Shown here: piece after piece, positions 1 to 11,356 of the stretch
How positions within the stretch are numbered: position 1 is the first letter of the stretch
Layout of the letters: each line of letters starts with the position of its first letter
Origin: Haplomitrium mnioides
Taxonomy: Eukaryota; Marchantiophyta; Haplomitriopsida; Calobryales
NCBI GenBank assembly: GCA_049999725.1
Contig: JBNGIS010016942.1
Location: 38,396-102,395 of the forward strand
Reading direction: 5' to 3'
Length of the DNA stretch: 64,000 nucleotides
Program-made: the position numbers and the translations under genes
The notes under the pieces: model-generated
What the model was told of the DNA's origin: nothing
Database searches by the model: none
Seen by the model: only the letters and a program-made list of their open reading frames with translations

Positions 1-1400
1 AGTAGCTCCTCCAAGAGCTTTTCCAAGCGCTTCTCCAAAGGTCTCTCATAACTCCCAAGTCTCAAGTCTAAAATGAAAACCAAGTCTAAGTTCAAGCCCC
101 TTTGCTCTCTCTTTCTACTCCTTATATACTAGTTTAGATAATTACTAAGAATAAAACTAAATATTATCTCACCATAAGTAAATGATCCATGGTGAATATC
201 TCTCTAATTAGTAGACCCTAAAAGTGTTCATTAAGTATCTCCCCTTTGGTTTTCTTCTTCAAGAAGATTTTCTCATTTGGAGTTTCTCTTGTCAAACAAT
301 CTCAATAGTTGATCCAATACTTTTTTACCTTGTATTTGTCCTTATAAACAATTCCTAAGATGATACTTCGAGATTCTTCCAAAGAATAGGTCAAAGAACA
401 ATTTGACTTTTCTTGAAGAAAGAACATTCTTAACTTTTCTCTTTTTTAGTCTATTCTAGAAGAATATCTATAAAGTCTTTAATACTAATTCAGTTTTCTT
501 GTATTATACCTTTCTTAGAAGTTTGTCAATAAAGATTTCTACCCATATAATAATATTAGTACTTTTTATTCTTTAGATACTCTCTGTTTTGATTTTTCTA
601 CAAAGCATTGTTGTAACTTTGATCGGTTATAACTTTTGATTTACAAAAGATTGTTCACTTCTGTAAATTTCTATATAAACTATCTTGATGGGATGCGTGA
701 GTGGGGGACAAAGGTGTGAAGTACCACATGACTGATTTTGGTGGTGTCAAAGTGTTCACTAGCTGTTAGGACTTTGTTAATTACATTGTAGTATAATTGT
801 AGATATATAACTGTAGAGACCCAATACGTTAGGAAGAGAAGTGTGGAGAGAGATAGAGCAAGGGTGATGGAGTAGCTGGCCTCCTATAGACTTTTAGAGT
901 AGTGTTCTACATTGAAGTCTCAGCCATAGCATTGTAACTATCCCTTGTTGGGGCAAAGTATATATGATGTCTTGAAATATGATATTGAGTAAGAATTGGT
1001 TGTAAGGTTTATGATATAAGGAACCAAGCTGAAGGGAATATGCCTTCAGCTTGCCGTCGTTTTATCCAACATCTTGGATAACCAGCATAGTACGATGAGT
1101 CCGCATTGCCTTAGACCCTCATCATGCCTTCACATTCTTGATTCTATCCACGCCCCCTCGCGCTTGACTCCTTCATCATGGATTCTCTCCCTTTGAAATT
1201 GCTCTCTTAGCTGTCCTTTTATACCCCCTTCCATAGTGCATCTAGAGAGCCTCCTCTCCTTTCATCATTCCACTTCCGACCTTTGTTCCAATGCCTCCAT
1301 TGATGAGTGGTCGAGTGATCCACCCTGTGTGATTGCATGTTGTAAAGCCAATAGCGTCCGTAGGATGATTTAATACTCAAAAATAGAGAAATGGCCCAAT
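1..1400. other. AT-rich DNA without a recognised gene
   Basis: No coding homology is visible on either strand. The stretch 770-1020 has a TGTTAG start, TATA-like words and purine-rich runs in the manner of a plant LTR, but I found no partner copy in the window, so I do not call it an LTR. Confidence 0.4.
1025..1081. repeat. Pair of adjacent perfect hairpins
   Basis: The first arm CAAGCTGAAGG (1025-1035) pairs with CCTTCAGCTTG (1043-1053) around a 7-nt loop. A second hairpin follows at once: TTATCCAA (1062-1069) and TTGGATAA (1074-1081) around the loop CATC. The arms are exact. Function is unknown. Confidence 0.6.
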
Positions 1401-1401
1401 A

Positions 1402-1650
1402 ATGCTCCAAATTTGCAAAATTTCTCATAGTGCCTCAAACCACTCGCTCACACCAGACCTTGAACAATATGTCAAAGCACCTACTTTAACAAAATCTCAT
1501 GCAACTAAATATCATGATGATCAACTCCTTTTGGAAGAACCAACAAATTGCATTGTGGACACTGTTATGTCACACACAATTTTAAAGAACAAAAGATACT
1601 TTACAAATATTGTGACTTCACCAAAGATAATCACCACAATTATTGGCTAG
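1402..1650 (+). pseudogene. Copia family A protease fragment
   Basis: The 82-residue reading frame ends in a segment reading CIVDTVMSHTILKNKRYF, which resembles the aspartic protease region of plant copia elements, where the active site is D-S/T-A/G followed by a conserved HTI-L-KRYF stretch. Here the triad reads D-T-V, so it is probably inactive. It stands upstream of integrase and reverse-transcriptase relics of the same family at 2330-4430, in the order expected for gag-PR-INT-RT. The assignment rests on family knowledge only, because Copia-1 and Copia-2 in this window lack the protease. Confidence 0.5.
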
Positions 1651-2329
1651 AAACAAATCAATAAAGAACACAACTCTGCGATAGTAATAGCTCTAAGAAG
1701 TACAGTCCTTAAACTTTATTAGTTCCAAGATATCAAAACAAATACATGCCAAATACAACCCATCAATTAGGAGAACAAAGAAGTCCTCCACATACTCCAA
1801 AAAGATATTAAGAGCTTGCATGTAGAAGAGAAACTCCCCTCACAACCTCTAGACCTGAATGTGAGAGAGATTTATGCATACTTTGTTGAATCAAATGCCA
1901 AAAGCCATACTTAATTGAAGTTTGAGTATGTTCAACATAGTTCATAGAGATTTAGTAGGTATACCACGAGCTTATTGTTCATTCTTGATTAAACGCCTTG
2001 TAGGACATGCTTCTAAGGGAAGTTTTCAACTTGCACAACAATTATAAAAGTAGCCTACATAATTCTTAATTTCTTAGAATAGCTCAATGTGAACGTTTGT
2101 AGTCTCATTGAATCACCACGATGACCATTTGAACTCTTTTTAGTTATCATAGATTCCTCTACCATGTGGTCTCATCTATCATCTTTATCCACAAGAAATA
2201 TGGATAGTTTTGAGAAAATTCTTATGTCATTTTATGAGTAGATGGAGCTCAAGAACTTGGCTCACAAACATATGATGACTTCTGCCTTGGGTTTTGGCCC
2301 AAAACCCAATCATGTATTTACATTTCCAA
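1651..2329. other. Unassigned DNA between copia protease and integrase relics
   Basis: AT-rich sequence with many stops in all frames. By position it should hold the N-terminal half of the copia integrase, but I see no recognisable integrase motif, so it may be a later insertion or fully decayed. Confidence 0.35.
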
Positions 2330-2674
2330 AATGGCATAGTATAGTTACCTACCAAATAGTTACAAATGATTGCTAGTCTACTATTGATGCAAACAAAGCT
2401 ACAACATGATTCTTGCAATACTCAATGCAACCTCCTTATTAAAATACAAACCCTCATCATTTCTTTCTCTCTCGTCTTACTACCTAGCATTTGGAATGCC
2501 CCATACATCTCCAGTTTGAGAATGTCTGGATGCCAAGTGTTAATCCCAATCTTGGCCCCCAAAGGTAAAAACATAGGCCCATGCATCCAAAATGGATATA
2601 CATAGGCTTTGATAGGACATTCATAATAAGATTCTTAGAACCTATGAAAAGGAATACCTACAAAGCAAGATTTT

Positions 2675-2723
<49 letters not shown>

Positions 2724-2733
2724 NNNNNNNNNN

Positions 2734-2784
<51 letters not shown>

Positions 2785-4430
2785 TCAGATCTAAGGACTG
2801 AGGATGCAACTTTAACGTGTTTTACACTTAAACCAAATCTTAGACCTTATGCATTTGATGATGTTGCTACAACTACACACCCACACATTGAGGATGTGAA
2901 TGTGCTTGCTAGAGTAAAGTTAGTTAAAACAATAGTAAAAGATGCCACACCAAAAACAAAAAAGGGCACACCTCTAGGTTGTAAGGATTTTCGTTGAAGA
3001 CAAAGAATAAATCCTATACAAATATCCAACCCCAAGTTTAAAATTCATCACTATTGAACTTGAAGCTATTCTTCCAACAAAAAACAAGAAAACCTTTATA
3101 CACTATACACACATACAAAAAGTCTTGTTTAGATAAAATGCTAAAATTGATGACTAATTATCATTCCATATATCACCAAAATCACTAATGATACACGAAA
3201 CCCACTCACATTTCAGAAAACACAAAATAGAGCAGATTTTCCATTATGGAAGAATGCATTCAATTCAGAATTAACTCACTTCTTAAGAGACATGATTTTG
3301 GTCATGTAATATTAATACTACAAGATGCAAATTGTATAGTTTATCAATTCATTTTTGCTAGGAAAAAAAGAAAGAAAGGTGAAGTTACACGATATAAAGC
3401 TTGACTAGTTGCCAAACAGTATACACAAATATATGGCATTGATTATTAATTCATATATTGAGCAACTATGGATGCCATAACATACATATATGATTGCCCT
3501 CACAAAGATTCATAAATTGGTTATGTATTTAAAGAATGCAGTGATGACCTACCTATATAGCAACGTGGATACTGAAATTTCTATGAAAGCTCCTTTTGAA
3601 CTACTCAAGAGAGTAGTGTTTCATATTCAAAGGGAGAGGCTAAACAAACTAGACACAGATTTATCATCTAGCATTTATCAAATTACTAATACAAAGAAGA
3701 CTGAACCTATTTTTGAAAAATAATTGGTGTGCTACACACAACCAATTAGCCTACAACATAAAAATGGTGTGTTATACACACCTAATCAGCCTATAGCTGA
3801 TGAATTCTTTAGTAGGACTCCTACTCAGCACTAGAAAGGGAAAACAAAATGGAGGTGATTGAACCAAGAAGAAACAAAAACTTGTTAATGTGCTACACAC
3901 TAAAGAACATTAATCTGAATGTGTATTTGAATGCTCCAAAAACGAAGCAAAGGAATGAATTTTAAATATAGGTACTATGCTCTATATATGGCATCAAATA
4001 GAATGAAAAAATCAGGTACAAAACATTCAAAGTAGAGATTCTTGCTAAACTTTGTTAATGAAGATACTGCACCTTGTTTATTTTTTGAAATATATGGGAA
4101 AGGAATTCATTATACTTGCAATATACATAGATCACATCAAAATATTTGGAATTCCCACATTGTTTACAAGAAAAATACAAACATTGAAAGGAATCTTTGA
4201 GATAAAAGACATTGGTCCACCAAGCTCTTCTCTTGGAATTCACCTTGATTATCTCAATGATGGCATTCTTATAAGTCATACCACATATACAAAGAAAATT
4301 CTTAAGCATTTCAATCTTAAACACTCACAACATATAAGTAATCCAATGGATTCAAGATCAAAATATACCCCACTCCATTCATGTGGTAAATGTATCAAGA
4401 AAAGAAATCTATTATTTCCTCATTGATTTT
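2330..4430 (+). pseudogene. Copia family A integrase and reverse transcriptase relic (Copia-3)
   Basis: Fragments follow Copia-1 and Copia-2 in order. At 2480-2680 the integrase C-terminal part includes GCQVLIPIL and FIIRFLEP, matching GCQVFVPIL and SIIRYLEP in Copia-1. At 2790-3000 the integrase-RT linker has GTPLGCKDF against GRPLGSKDS. At about 3360-3480 comes the start of RT. At 3490-3720 a piece holding the TEISMKAPFELL region is followed by the family-specific RT insert. At 4052-4426 the palm region has YIDH in place of YIDD, then LGIHLDYLNDGIL. Frameshifts, stops and an (AT)n expansion break it. The catalytic YIDD is damaged, so the copy is dead. Confidence 0.8.
2677..2780. repeat. (AT)n microsatellite with assembly gap
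   Basis: A continuous AT dinucleotide run interrupted by ten Ns at 2724-2733. It lies in the integrase-RT linker of the copia relic. The true length is unknown because the gap falls inside the array. Confidence 0.95.
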
Positions 4431-4439
4431 TAATATGAA

Positions 4440-5260
4440 AAGTTATTTGTTCATGCGAAGTCCAAAAGTGATGTCTTTTCTAAGTTTCATAGTTTTTGAG
4501 TAGTAGGAGTACTAGTGGTACATGAGAAGACATTTGTGGAAGGAGAGAATTTTGTGCTAAACTTTCTGAAAGGCAGAGCAAACAGCGAGTGACAAAGGAT
4601 TTGGTAGTGGCAAAAAACATTGGGAATCAATATGACCATGGAGATGATCCACTACCACTAAAGGAGGCGTTATTGAGAGAGGATACCCATGCATGGGAGG
4701 TGGTTTTCTAAGGAGGAACTTGATTCACTCTATAAAACTAGACCAAAACTCTAAACCAAGTTTCTCAAGGGGAGGAAAGCTATGGAGTGTAAGTGGGTAC
4801 TCAAGGTTAAGTACTAAGTTAATGGGTATGTGGAAAAATACAAGGTAAGGCTGGTTGCCAAAGGATTTACATAGATGACCAGGGTGGTTTACCCACAAAC
4901 CTTTGCACATGTTGCAAAGTTTTCTTCAATTAGGTGTTTGTTGGATGTTACTACAATAATGGACTAGAAAGTAAATCAAGTGGATTTGAAGATGGGATCC
5001 TTAAATGGAGATCTTAAGTGAGAGATGTATTTGCAGCAGCTTAAAGAATTTGTTGTGAGGGAGGAATGCTTTGTGTACAAATTAAACAAGGCCTTATATA
5101 GCCTCAAGCAAGCGTCAAGGGCATGGTATGAGCGGAATGACACACATCTAATAGAGAACAACTTTAGGAAGAGTGATAAATATCATAGTATTTACACCTT
5201 GAGAGGAACATTGTGAGTTTTGTGAGATATGTAGATGACATAGTGATGATCAACATTTTT
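4440..5260 (+). pseudogene. Copia relic of a second lineage (integrase tail and RT)
   Basis: This differs from family A. Reading through several stops, 4450-4500 resembles the KSKSDVFSKF start of an integrase tail, 4690-4740 the region before RT, and 4780-5000 reads KAMECKWVLKVK then VRLVAKGFT, the canonical start of a copia reverse transcriptase. At 5025-5160 it continues with MYLQQLKEFVVREECFVYKL and LYSLKQASRAWY (normally YGLKQAPRAWY). At about 5225-5250 it has RYVDDIVMI, an intact YVDD catalytic motif. The RT lacks the ~60-residue insert of family A. Truncated on both sides and broken by in-frame stops. Confidence 0.8.
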
Positions 5261-5429
5261 GTGTTCTTACTTCCTCTGTCCTACTATTCTCACCTATTGT
5301 GGATTGTTGTTGTTGTGTTATTATCAATTTGTTTTTGATAATTCCAACAATTTGTTGGCTCTTCCAAAAGGAGTTGATCATCATGATTTAAAGTAGAATG
5401 AGATTAACGTGATGCAAATGCTTTGACAT

Positions 5430-6420
5430 ATTGTTCAAGGTCTTGTTCTAATTCCAAAAAAACTCTATGTGGCTCTACTATAGAATTGTTTATGTTGTCT
5501 TTATATAGTTTGACTAGATGTGAGGGTACTCTTCATTCTATTCGTATATATTCTAGAGTTTCACAAGTGAAGCATTCCAAGGAGTTAGTATTCCTATTTG
5601 TTGAGGTTGTGAAGCTTCCTTGTCATGGACCTCTCCCTAAAACATTATTCTAGTTTTGCAACCTTTGACAATTGTTCATTCTTTCTACACCTCTGTCTTT
5701 GAGTTATGCCTTGTGTGTGGAAATTTTCCAACCCTCACCTTGAAGGTACCCATGCTCTTGGCATACTTATGTATAGTATTGGCATCATATGCTATTGGTG
5801 TAACTAATTTTGTTGGGGGTGGGAGGGTTTTAGGTGGTCTTGATTTGGAACTCTCAAGAAGCAATATTTGGCGCTTCTTGGCTAAAAGAAATTGTGTAAT
5901 CAATTGTGAATATTAGCAAAAGTTCATATTTTTGCATCGGGTAGAAAAGATGAGGTTAGCAAGGTGGAAGGTTGACAAAACTTTTTCAATATGTTCAACA
6001 TCATCAAGTGGTTGTATGCATACTACCAACTAGAACACTATCCAAAATAATTCACTATTGTATTACACTATTTTCTTATAGTCATAGACTTTCACGATGA
6101 TTTTGTCATGTTGCACATCATGTAAGGATCTCAACCTCATATGGTCAAATTGTAATTTTTGTTCTTCCTATAGTATTCTTGGGTTACATTATTTGAGGTA
6201 TTTGGTTTTTTAAGATTTTGCTTGATAATGTCGTATCAAAATTAATGCCTTGTCTTTTTTTAGGGTGGGGCCATCTTCTATGAGAATGATCTCTTGTATA
6301 TTTCTTGTAGTTAGGTGGCCTTCCATGTCTAGACTTCGTGAAAGGTAGTCATTCCAATCAATGGTCAATTCACAAAAATTCAGGTTTTGTATTGTAGTCA
6401 TCTCTATTCTATGATTGATT
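5430..6420 (-). pseudogene. Copia family A gag relic, minus strand
   Basis: Read on the minus strand from 6401, the frame has LNFCELTI then NDYLSRSLDMEGHL, which aligns with LNFTSLTI and NYLSWSLDAAAHL of the Copia-1 gag (20227 onward). Farther along are YNSELF (about 6050), EHIEKVLSTFH (about 5980) and LLAKKRQILLLESSKSRPPK (about 5900-5840), each with a counterpart in Copia-1 and Copia-2. Near 5575-5560 a CFTC motif may be the start of the zinc knuckle. Stops and frameshifts are frequent. It lies tail to tail with the plus-strand family A relic to its left. Confidence 0.75.
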
Positions 6421-7030
6421 TTCCAAGGTTTAAAAAATTCCTAGTGGATTTGCTATGGTTGGGCTAAAAGGTTGTCAAGAGGGGAAAGTATAGCAGTCCT
6501 TGATGTTTTAGTTGTTCAAAGTAAAGTTAAATTTATTTCAAATAAAGCTCATCTCTTATAAGTGGTCTATTTATTCTTTGTGTAGTTAAGTGCATTATTC
6601 AAGCATCTTGCTATAGAATTGTAAATGTTTGGTATAGATTAGCTATAATAAAATTGTCAAAAGATATATTGAGAATTAGTTGTAATTAAGTAGATCTTCA
6701 ATTATTATAGAAGTAGCTTGGCTTCATTGTGTATTCAAGAGTATCTCCAATAATTATTCCACCATCCACACATTTAAAGCTACCACTGTATATTTTTCTC
6801 ACTTTAGCTCTTGAGCATGAAAATTAATATATAAAAAATTTGTCTTCGAATTTCAAGTCTCTACTACTTTTTTGGCATGTACACATTTTCCCACAATATC
6901 CCAATGAAAACACCAATTAATCTTAAAATTGAATCAAACAGAGTTTTATATATATATATATATATATATNNNNNNNNNNTGTAATTATTCTACTAGCCTC
7001 ATGCAAAATTTACCCCATTCCATTCTTACA
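6421..7030. other. AT-rich DNA, (TA)n tract and gap
   Basis: No coding homology is seen. A (TA)n run at about 6950-6969 adjoins ten Ns at 6970-6979. The stretch 6984-7030 is an imperfect direct repeat of 10083-10130 on the far side of the next element. Confidence 0.5.
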
Positions 7031-7383
7031 TTTCTTGATAGATCAAAGAGGTGAGAATTCTCAATGCTCGTACTATTAACTTCTTCTCATATGCTTTATA
7101 ACAAAAGTAGTTCTACATCAAGCAACCGAGAGTGTGTTTGGTAAGTGCCCTTCAATGTTTTTTATACTCATAAGACTAACCTCTTTAACCACACAAACTA
7201 AAATACATCCTCAACGAGACAATACAAAACTACCTTGTCAACCACACAATACAAAAATACATAAGCATAAGGATTTACCGTAGTCCAAATAACTAATCTA
7301 CAATAGATACATATATATCCTATATACACCAGCATAACACCAGCCATACAACCAGAATACCAGATCACACTAGTATACCAAAA
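7031..7383 (-). repeat. 3' LTR of Copia-4
   Basis: It shares GAGAATTCTCAATGC, ACTAAAATACATCCTCA, CACACAATAC and CACTAGTATACCAA with the right LTR in the same order. It is shorter than that copy. The RNase H frame runs into its right edge. Confidence 0.75.
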
Positions 7384-8580
7384 GTAGAACAAATTTTCGC
7401 AACTTCTCTATGCCTAATGACCTGGTAAAAATATGAGCCACCTCATCCTTGATGTTGAAAAATTCTAGACCAGCCATCTTTGCTAAAACTTTCTCCCTCA
7501 CATAGTGAAAATGCACCTCAATGTGCTTTGAGCATGAATGAAAAAATTCATTGTTGGCCAGCCAAATGCTACTTCTATTGTCATAGCAAACCTCCAATGG
7601 TCTATTCACACAAACTCCCATGCATAAGTTTGAGCATACATGCCACCTTGCATGTAGCCATGGCTGCACCACTATACTCAACGTCTATGCTTGACATGTG
7701 TTGGTTGCTTCTTGATGTTGTATGTTTTCCCAGGGTTGCCAAATGAAAATACCAATCTACTTGTTGATCTTTGATCACTTGCACTCCTTTCCCAATTTGC
7801 ATCTCTAAACAAAAAATATGGAACTTCTTATCACTCTAGAAAAATAGCATACTAAATTGTGGAATTCATATATCAAAGAATACTAGGCACTGCATCAAGG
7901 TGTGGCTTCCATGGACTTTGTACAAATTGACTTACCAAACCGACATCATAACTCAGGTCTGGTCTTGTGATGGTGAGGTAAATTAGACTTCCTACCATCT
8001 GTTTGTAATTGGTGGGATTTTTCACAAACTGTCCTTAGTGATTATTCAGTTTAGATTTCTGATCCAAAGGAGTTGCAATTAGTTTGCAACTTATCATACC
8101 ATATTTGGACACCTTGACATTATATAGATACCCTTCTCTTTTTTAATCACTTCAATGTCAAGAAGTAACTCAACTCTCCAAGATCCTTTATCTTACTCTT
8201 CCAATGGGCTTATACTTTTTCCTTACTTATATCTTGCATTCAATTTCTACTCATATTGAGATCATCTACATAAATGAGAATAAACATGGTAACTTTCTAT
8301 ATTTTTTGGATGTATAGTCAATAGTTTGCATCAAAAACCTTCAACCTCATTGTCACAATATATTCACCTATCTTGTTGGACAATATATATGGTGTTTGCT
8401 TTAACCCATGCATTGTTTTCTTCAATCTGCAAACATGGTTTGGATTCTCCAAATCAACAAATCATAGTGGTTGCGTCATATACACATTTTCTTCTAATTC
8501 TCCATGCAAAAACACATTATTTACATCCATTTAGGCATACTACCACCATGTCACTCTCTTTCTTACCATCTTAATAATTC
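7370..8580 (-). pseudogene. Copia RT and RNase H relic
   Basis: On the minus strand, 8575-8500 resembles the RT segment 'DVxNAFLHG' and 8460-8400 the 'VCRLKKTMHGLKQ' segment. YVDDL lies at about 8279-8259 (catalytic YVDD intact) and KDLGELSYFL at about 8180. RPDLSYDVGLVSQF at about 7960-7920 marks the connection to RNase H. The RNase H part has DNRSSIWLANNEFFHS and SKHIEVHFHYVREKVLAKMA in an open stretch to 7370, ending in the common IFTRSLGIEKLRKF motif. Frameshifts and stops separate the pieces. This is the usual C-terminus of a copia polyprotein, and it abuts the LTR. Confidence 0.85.
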
Positions 8581-8584
8581 ATCA

Positions 8585-9080
8585 ACTATTGAGCTAGTGA
8601 GTTAATTATCAAAGCATAGGCATTGATATTGAATTTTTTCTTTCTACAAATTTAAGAGATCTATTTGGAGTGACAATTTCCTTGCATCTTATGTGATTGC
8701 ATATCTATTCTTCAAAATATCCCAAGCTTACTTGGGTGTATTTTGTGCACATACATATCCCATCATTTTATCATCAACACTGAAAGTAAGCTAGTATAGA
8801 AACTTATGTATTTTCTTATTATAACTCTTAAAATGCTTGCATTTCTTCAGCGGATGGGTTCTCACTCAATACATACTCCAATTCAACACCAATGATAAAA
8901 TCCTAGAATCCTTTGCCTTTGATGAAGTTGGTCATTCTCACAAATCAAACACTCTAGTTATTTTCATTTAATTCCTCATTCACAATTTCATAAGTTCAAT
9001 CAACCATTTTGAATTCTCAAGTGATTCAAGAGTTTGTGTCACCTCTTGTGACTATCTTTGATATCACATTATATAGCATA
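8585..9080 (-). pseudogene. Copia gag (UBN2-type) relic
   Basis: On the minus strand there are motifs of the copia gag domain: a W-x-x-L-K-N-R-Y-A segment near 8720-8690, then DARKLSLQIDLLNL (8680-8640) and an SIVDELL-like piece (about 8595-8575). Upstream pieces near 9050-8900 look like the gag N-terminal part. Several stops are present. The gag ends where RT begins, with no protease or integrase between. Confidence 0.6.
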
Positions 9081-9562
9081 CATCTAAAACATAAATGTCT
9101 ATATGATATATGTTTGAATTCAAGGTCATGGTAACCAAAAAATCTGATGCGACCTTCAATCCCTAGTGTTCTTCATGATAATAGAACCAAATCATATGGA
9201 GGAAGATGAAAACACAACTCATTGTTCTTCACGATACTAAAACCAGATCATATTGAGGAAGATGGAAACACAACTCACTATTGAAAAACGTGTCAAATTG
9301 CAGAATATAAAATACACAAAATCAAAGTCTCGATACACCAATAGTCAATTCGTAAGACATGCAAAAATCAAAGACAAAAATCCCTATAAGTCAAGATAGA
9401 AAATTAGTAGAAATAAAGTTTGTGCAACCAATAACCATGATTGCAAATAGCAGTGGGTCAACTTTGAAGAAGCACTAAATCGAATTTTGTTTTGTTGGAG
9501 ATCGACTCAATTTCCACTAAACAATTTCTCTCTATTCATGAACCTTAGACTCTATTCATGAA

Positions 9563-9577
9563 CCTACTTTGATACCA
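9563..9577 (-). promoter_or_regulatory. Primer-binding site (initiator tRNA-Met type)
   Basis: The minus strand reads TGGTATCAAAGTAGG one base inside the LTR. Plant copia elements typically carry TGGTATCAGAGC, complementary to the 3' end of initiator tRNA-Met; two positions here appear mutated. Confidence 0.75.
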
Positions 9578-9578
9578 T

Positions 9579-10024
9579 GTTAATAAATCAAATTGACATA
9601 GTTGAGAATTCTCAATGCCAACACTATCAGCTTCTTCTTATATACTTTGCAGCAAACTTATTTTGAAAGCAAGCAAAGAAAAGTTTGTTGAGTGAGTGCC
9701 TCTCCCACCTTTTTAAACTCATAAAGACAACCTCTTTAGACACTAAAACTAAAATACATCCTCAGCCACACAATTCAAAACTACCTTCCCAGCCACACAA
9801 TACTAAAATACATAAGAATATACCCTAAACCAAATACTTTATCTATATAAAAACATATATACACTACATACAAAGAGGAATATAGCCCAAACCAAATACC
9901 TAATCTATATGTTTATATATACGAAGCTAGACAACCAGCCATACAATCAAAATACCACATCACCATAGTATAACAACATGATATACCAACAATACAATAG
10001 CATATCATACTAGTATACCAACAA
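9579..10024 (-). repeat. 5' LTR of Copia-4
   Basis: Homologous to 7031-7383 with extra sequence, including a partly duplicated CCAAACCAAATAC segment. Its edges are fixed by the adjoining PBS on the left and by the TACCAACA end on the right. Confidence 0.75.
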
Positions 10025-11340
10025 TAGAATGAGTGACAAAGATCAAAATCTCAATAACATTCACATTTTTCCCCATCACAAAACTATTCTACTAGTCTTA
10101 TGCAAAATGTTCCCGACTCCATTCATTTATTTACATTTTTTCTAGTTGTAGCGATAAGGGAATCCCCACAATTTGAGATTTATCCTTTTCCAGGTTCTTT
10201 TACTCGGGAAGGACAGTGGTTTGTGACAAAAGAGTCTTATTTCTCAAAGAAATCTTCACTTCCAGCATCCAGAACAATCCAAGGTTCACAATCACCTTCT
10301 TCAGGCTCCAAATCAGATTCCAGAAATTCCATAAACTTTGGAACTCAACCGTTCGACGCCATTTTTCTCATGGAAGCTTCACCGTCGTTTCGCTAGTTCC
10401 TTCAGACTTTGGAAATCCCTCTTCAGACTTAAGCTCAACCACTTCCGAATCCAAACTTCTGACTCCTCTAGCGTAAAATTTCGCTATTCCTCTCCTTTTG
10501 CCACGCGTCCTTTCGATGCTTTGGATCCTTCTTATCTTGTTTCCACGTTCGCTCTTTTGACTCCCACTTCCACCAAATTTGTGCTTTATTTATGCTCGCG
10601 CATCCTTCGAACAATCCGTTTTCTCCCTTACGAATCACAAGGACAAAGGAGAAGCTTCTCTAGCTCTCCTATCTTCTTCTTTTCCCTCTCTTCCCTTTGT
10701 AACTGGTTACACTGTAGTTTTCGGATTTAAGATTAACACCTTGAGCAAAGGATTGGAAATTCCCAGTGATCCCCAGTCCATTGACTAGGACTCAACCCCA
10801 CATATCTGTCGACCTGCACGGTTAATTCTCACCGATTCTTCCCCTTAATCCTTTTTCCTTTTTCACAAGGCTCCTACTCCCCTCAGCGATCAGGTAGGCC
10901 CTATGATCTGCTCGGGATACACCTCCTTACCACAGTCAACTCCCTTCTTAGGTCGCGTTATTGATTCTATTTCCCTCAAACCCCTCTAAATTCTTTCCGA
11001 AATGCATTAGTGGATTCTGTTTTTTCCCTCCGAACAACAATTCGCAAATAAACGATTATGAGATTTCATCCAAATTAAGTTCTTTCATTTGCATCCAGAA
11101 CAAGTTTGATCTCTCTTTCTCGCTTACGCGAATTCTCTTCTTTACTCCGAATTGAAACATAGAATACCACTTTGGAAAGTCTGAAAAGAAGCCAAGAGTG
11201 CTTTACTTCATAAAATTGCAATGAGACTTGAATCGGCAACTTGCCTCTTCAGAATCAACAACTATAACAACCTGTAGTTTAACGTCCTGAGGAGACTTAT
11301 ACAAATGCAAGACTATTCGAAATGACACTTTTGAAGCGAT
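10025..11340. other. Region without a recognised gene
   Basis: Short open frames on the plus strand (for example 10338-10730) have no recognisable domain. By position the stretch is the 3' flank of the minus-strand relic at 11357-14170. An LTR was looked for by eye and not found. Confidence 0.35.
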
Positions 11341-11356
11341 AGAAGGACCTTCTCAT

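Larger units (their letters stand above)
7031..10024 (-). mobile_element. Minus-strand copia element with two LTRs and a large internal deletion (Copia-4)
   Basis: LTRs lie at about 7031-7383 and 9579-10024. The right copy starts TGTTAATAAATC and ends TATACCAACA on the plus strand, so the element reads TGTTGG...TTAACA on the minus strand. A PBS adjoins the right LTR. Between the LTRs, in minus-strand order, are a leader, a gag relic (9080-8585) and then directly RT and RNase H (8580-7370). Protease and integrase are missing. The LTRs differ in length (about 353 and 446 bp) and by many substitutions, so the insertion is old. I found no clean target duplication. Confidence 0.8.

Noticed and set aside
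1085-1115. GATGAGTCC near 1095, reminiscent of a hammerhead ribozyme core
   Set aside because: The CTGATGA and GAAA core elements and three stems are not all present.
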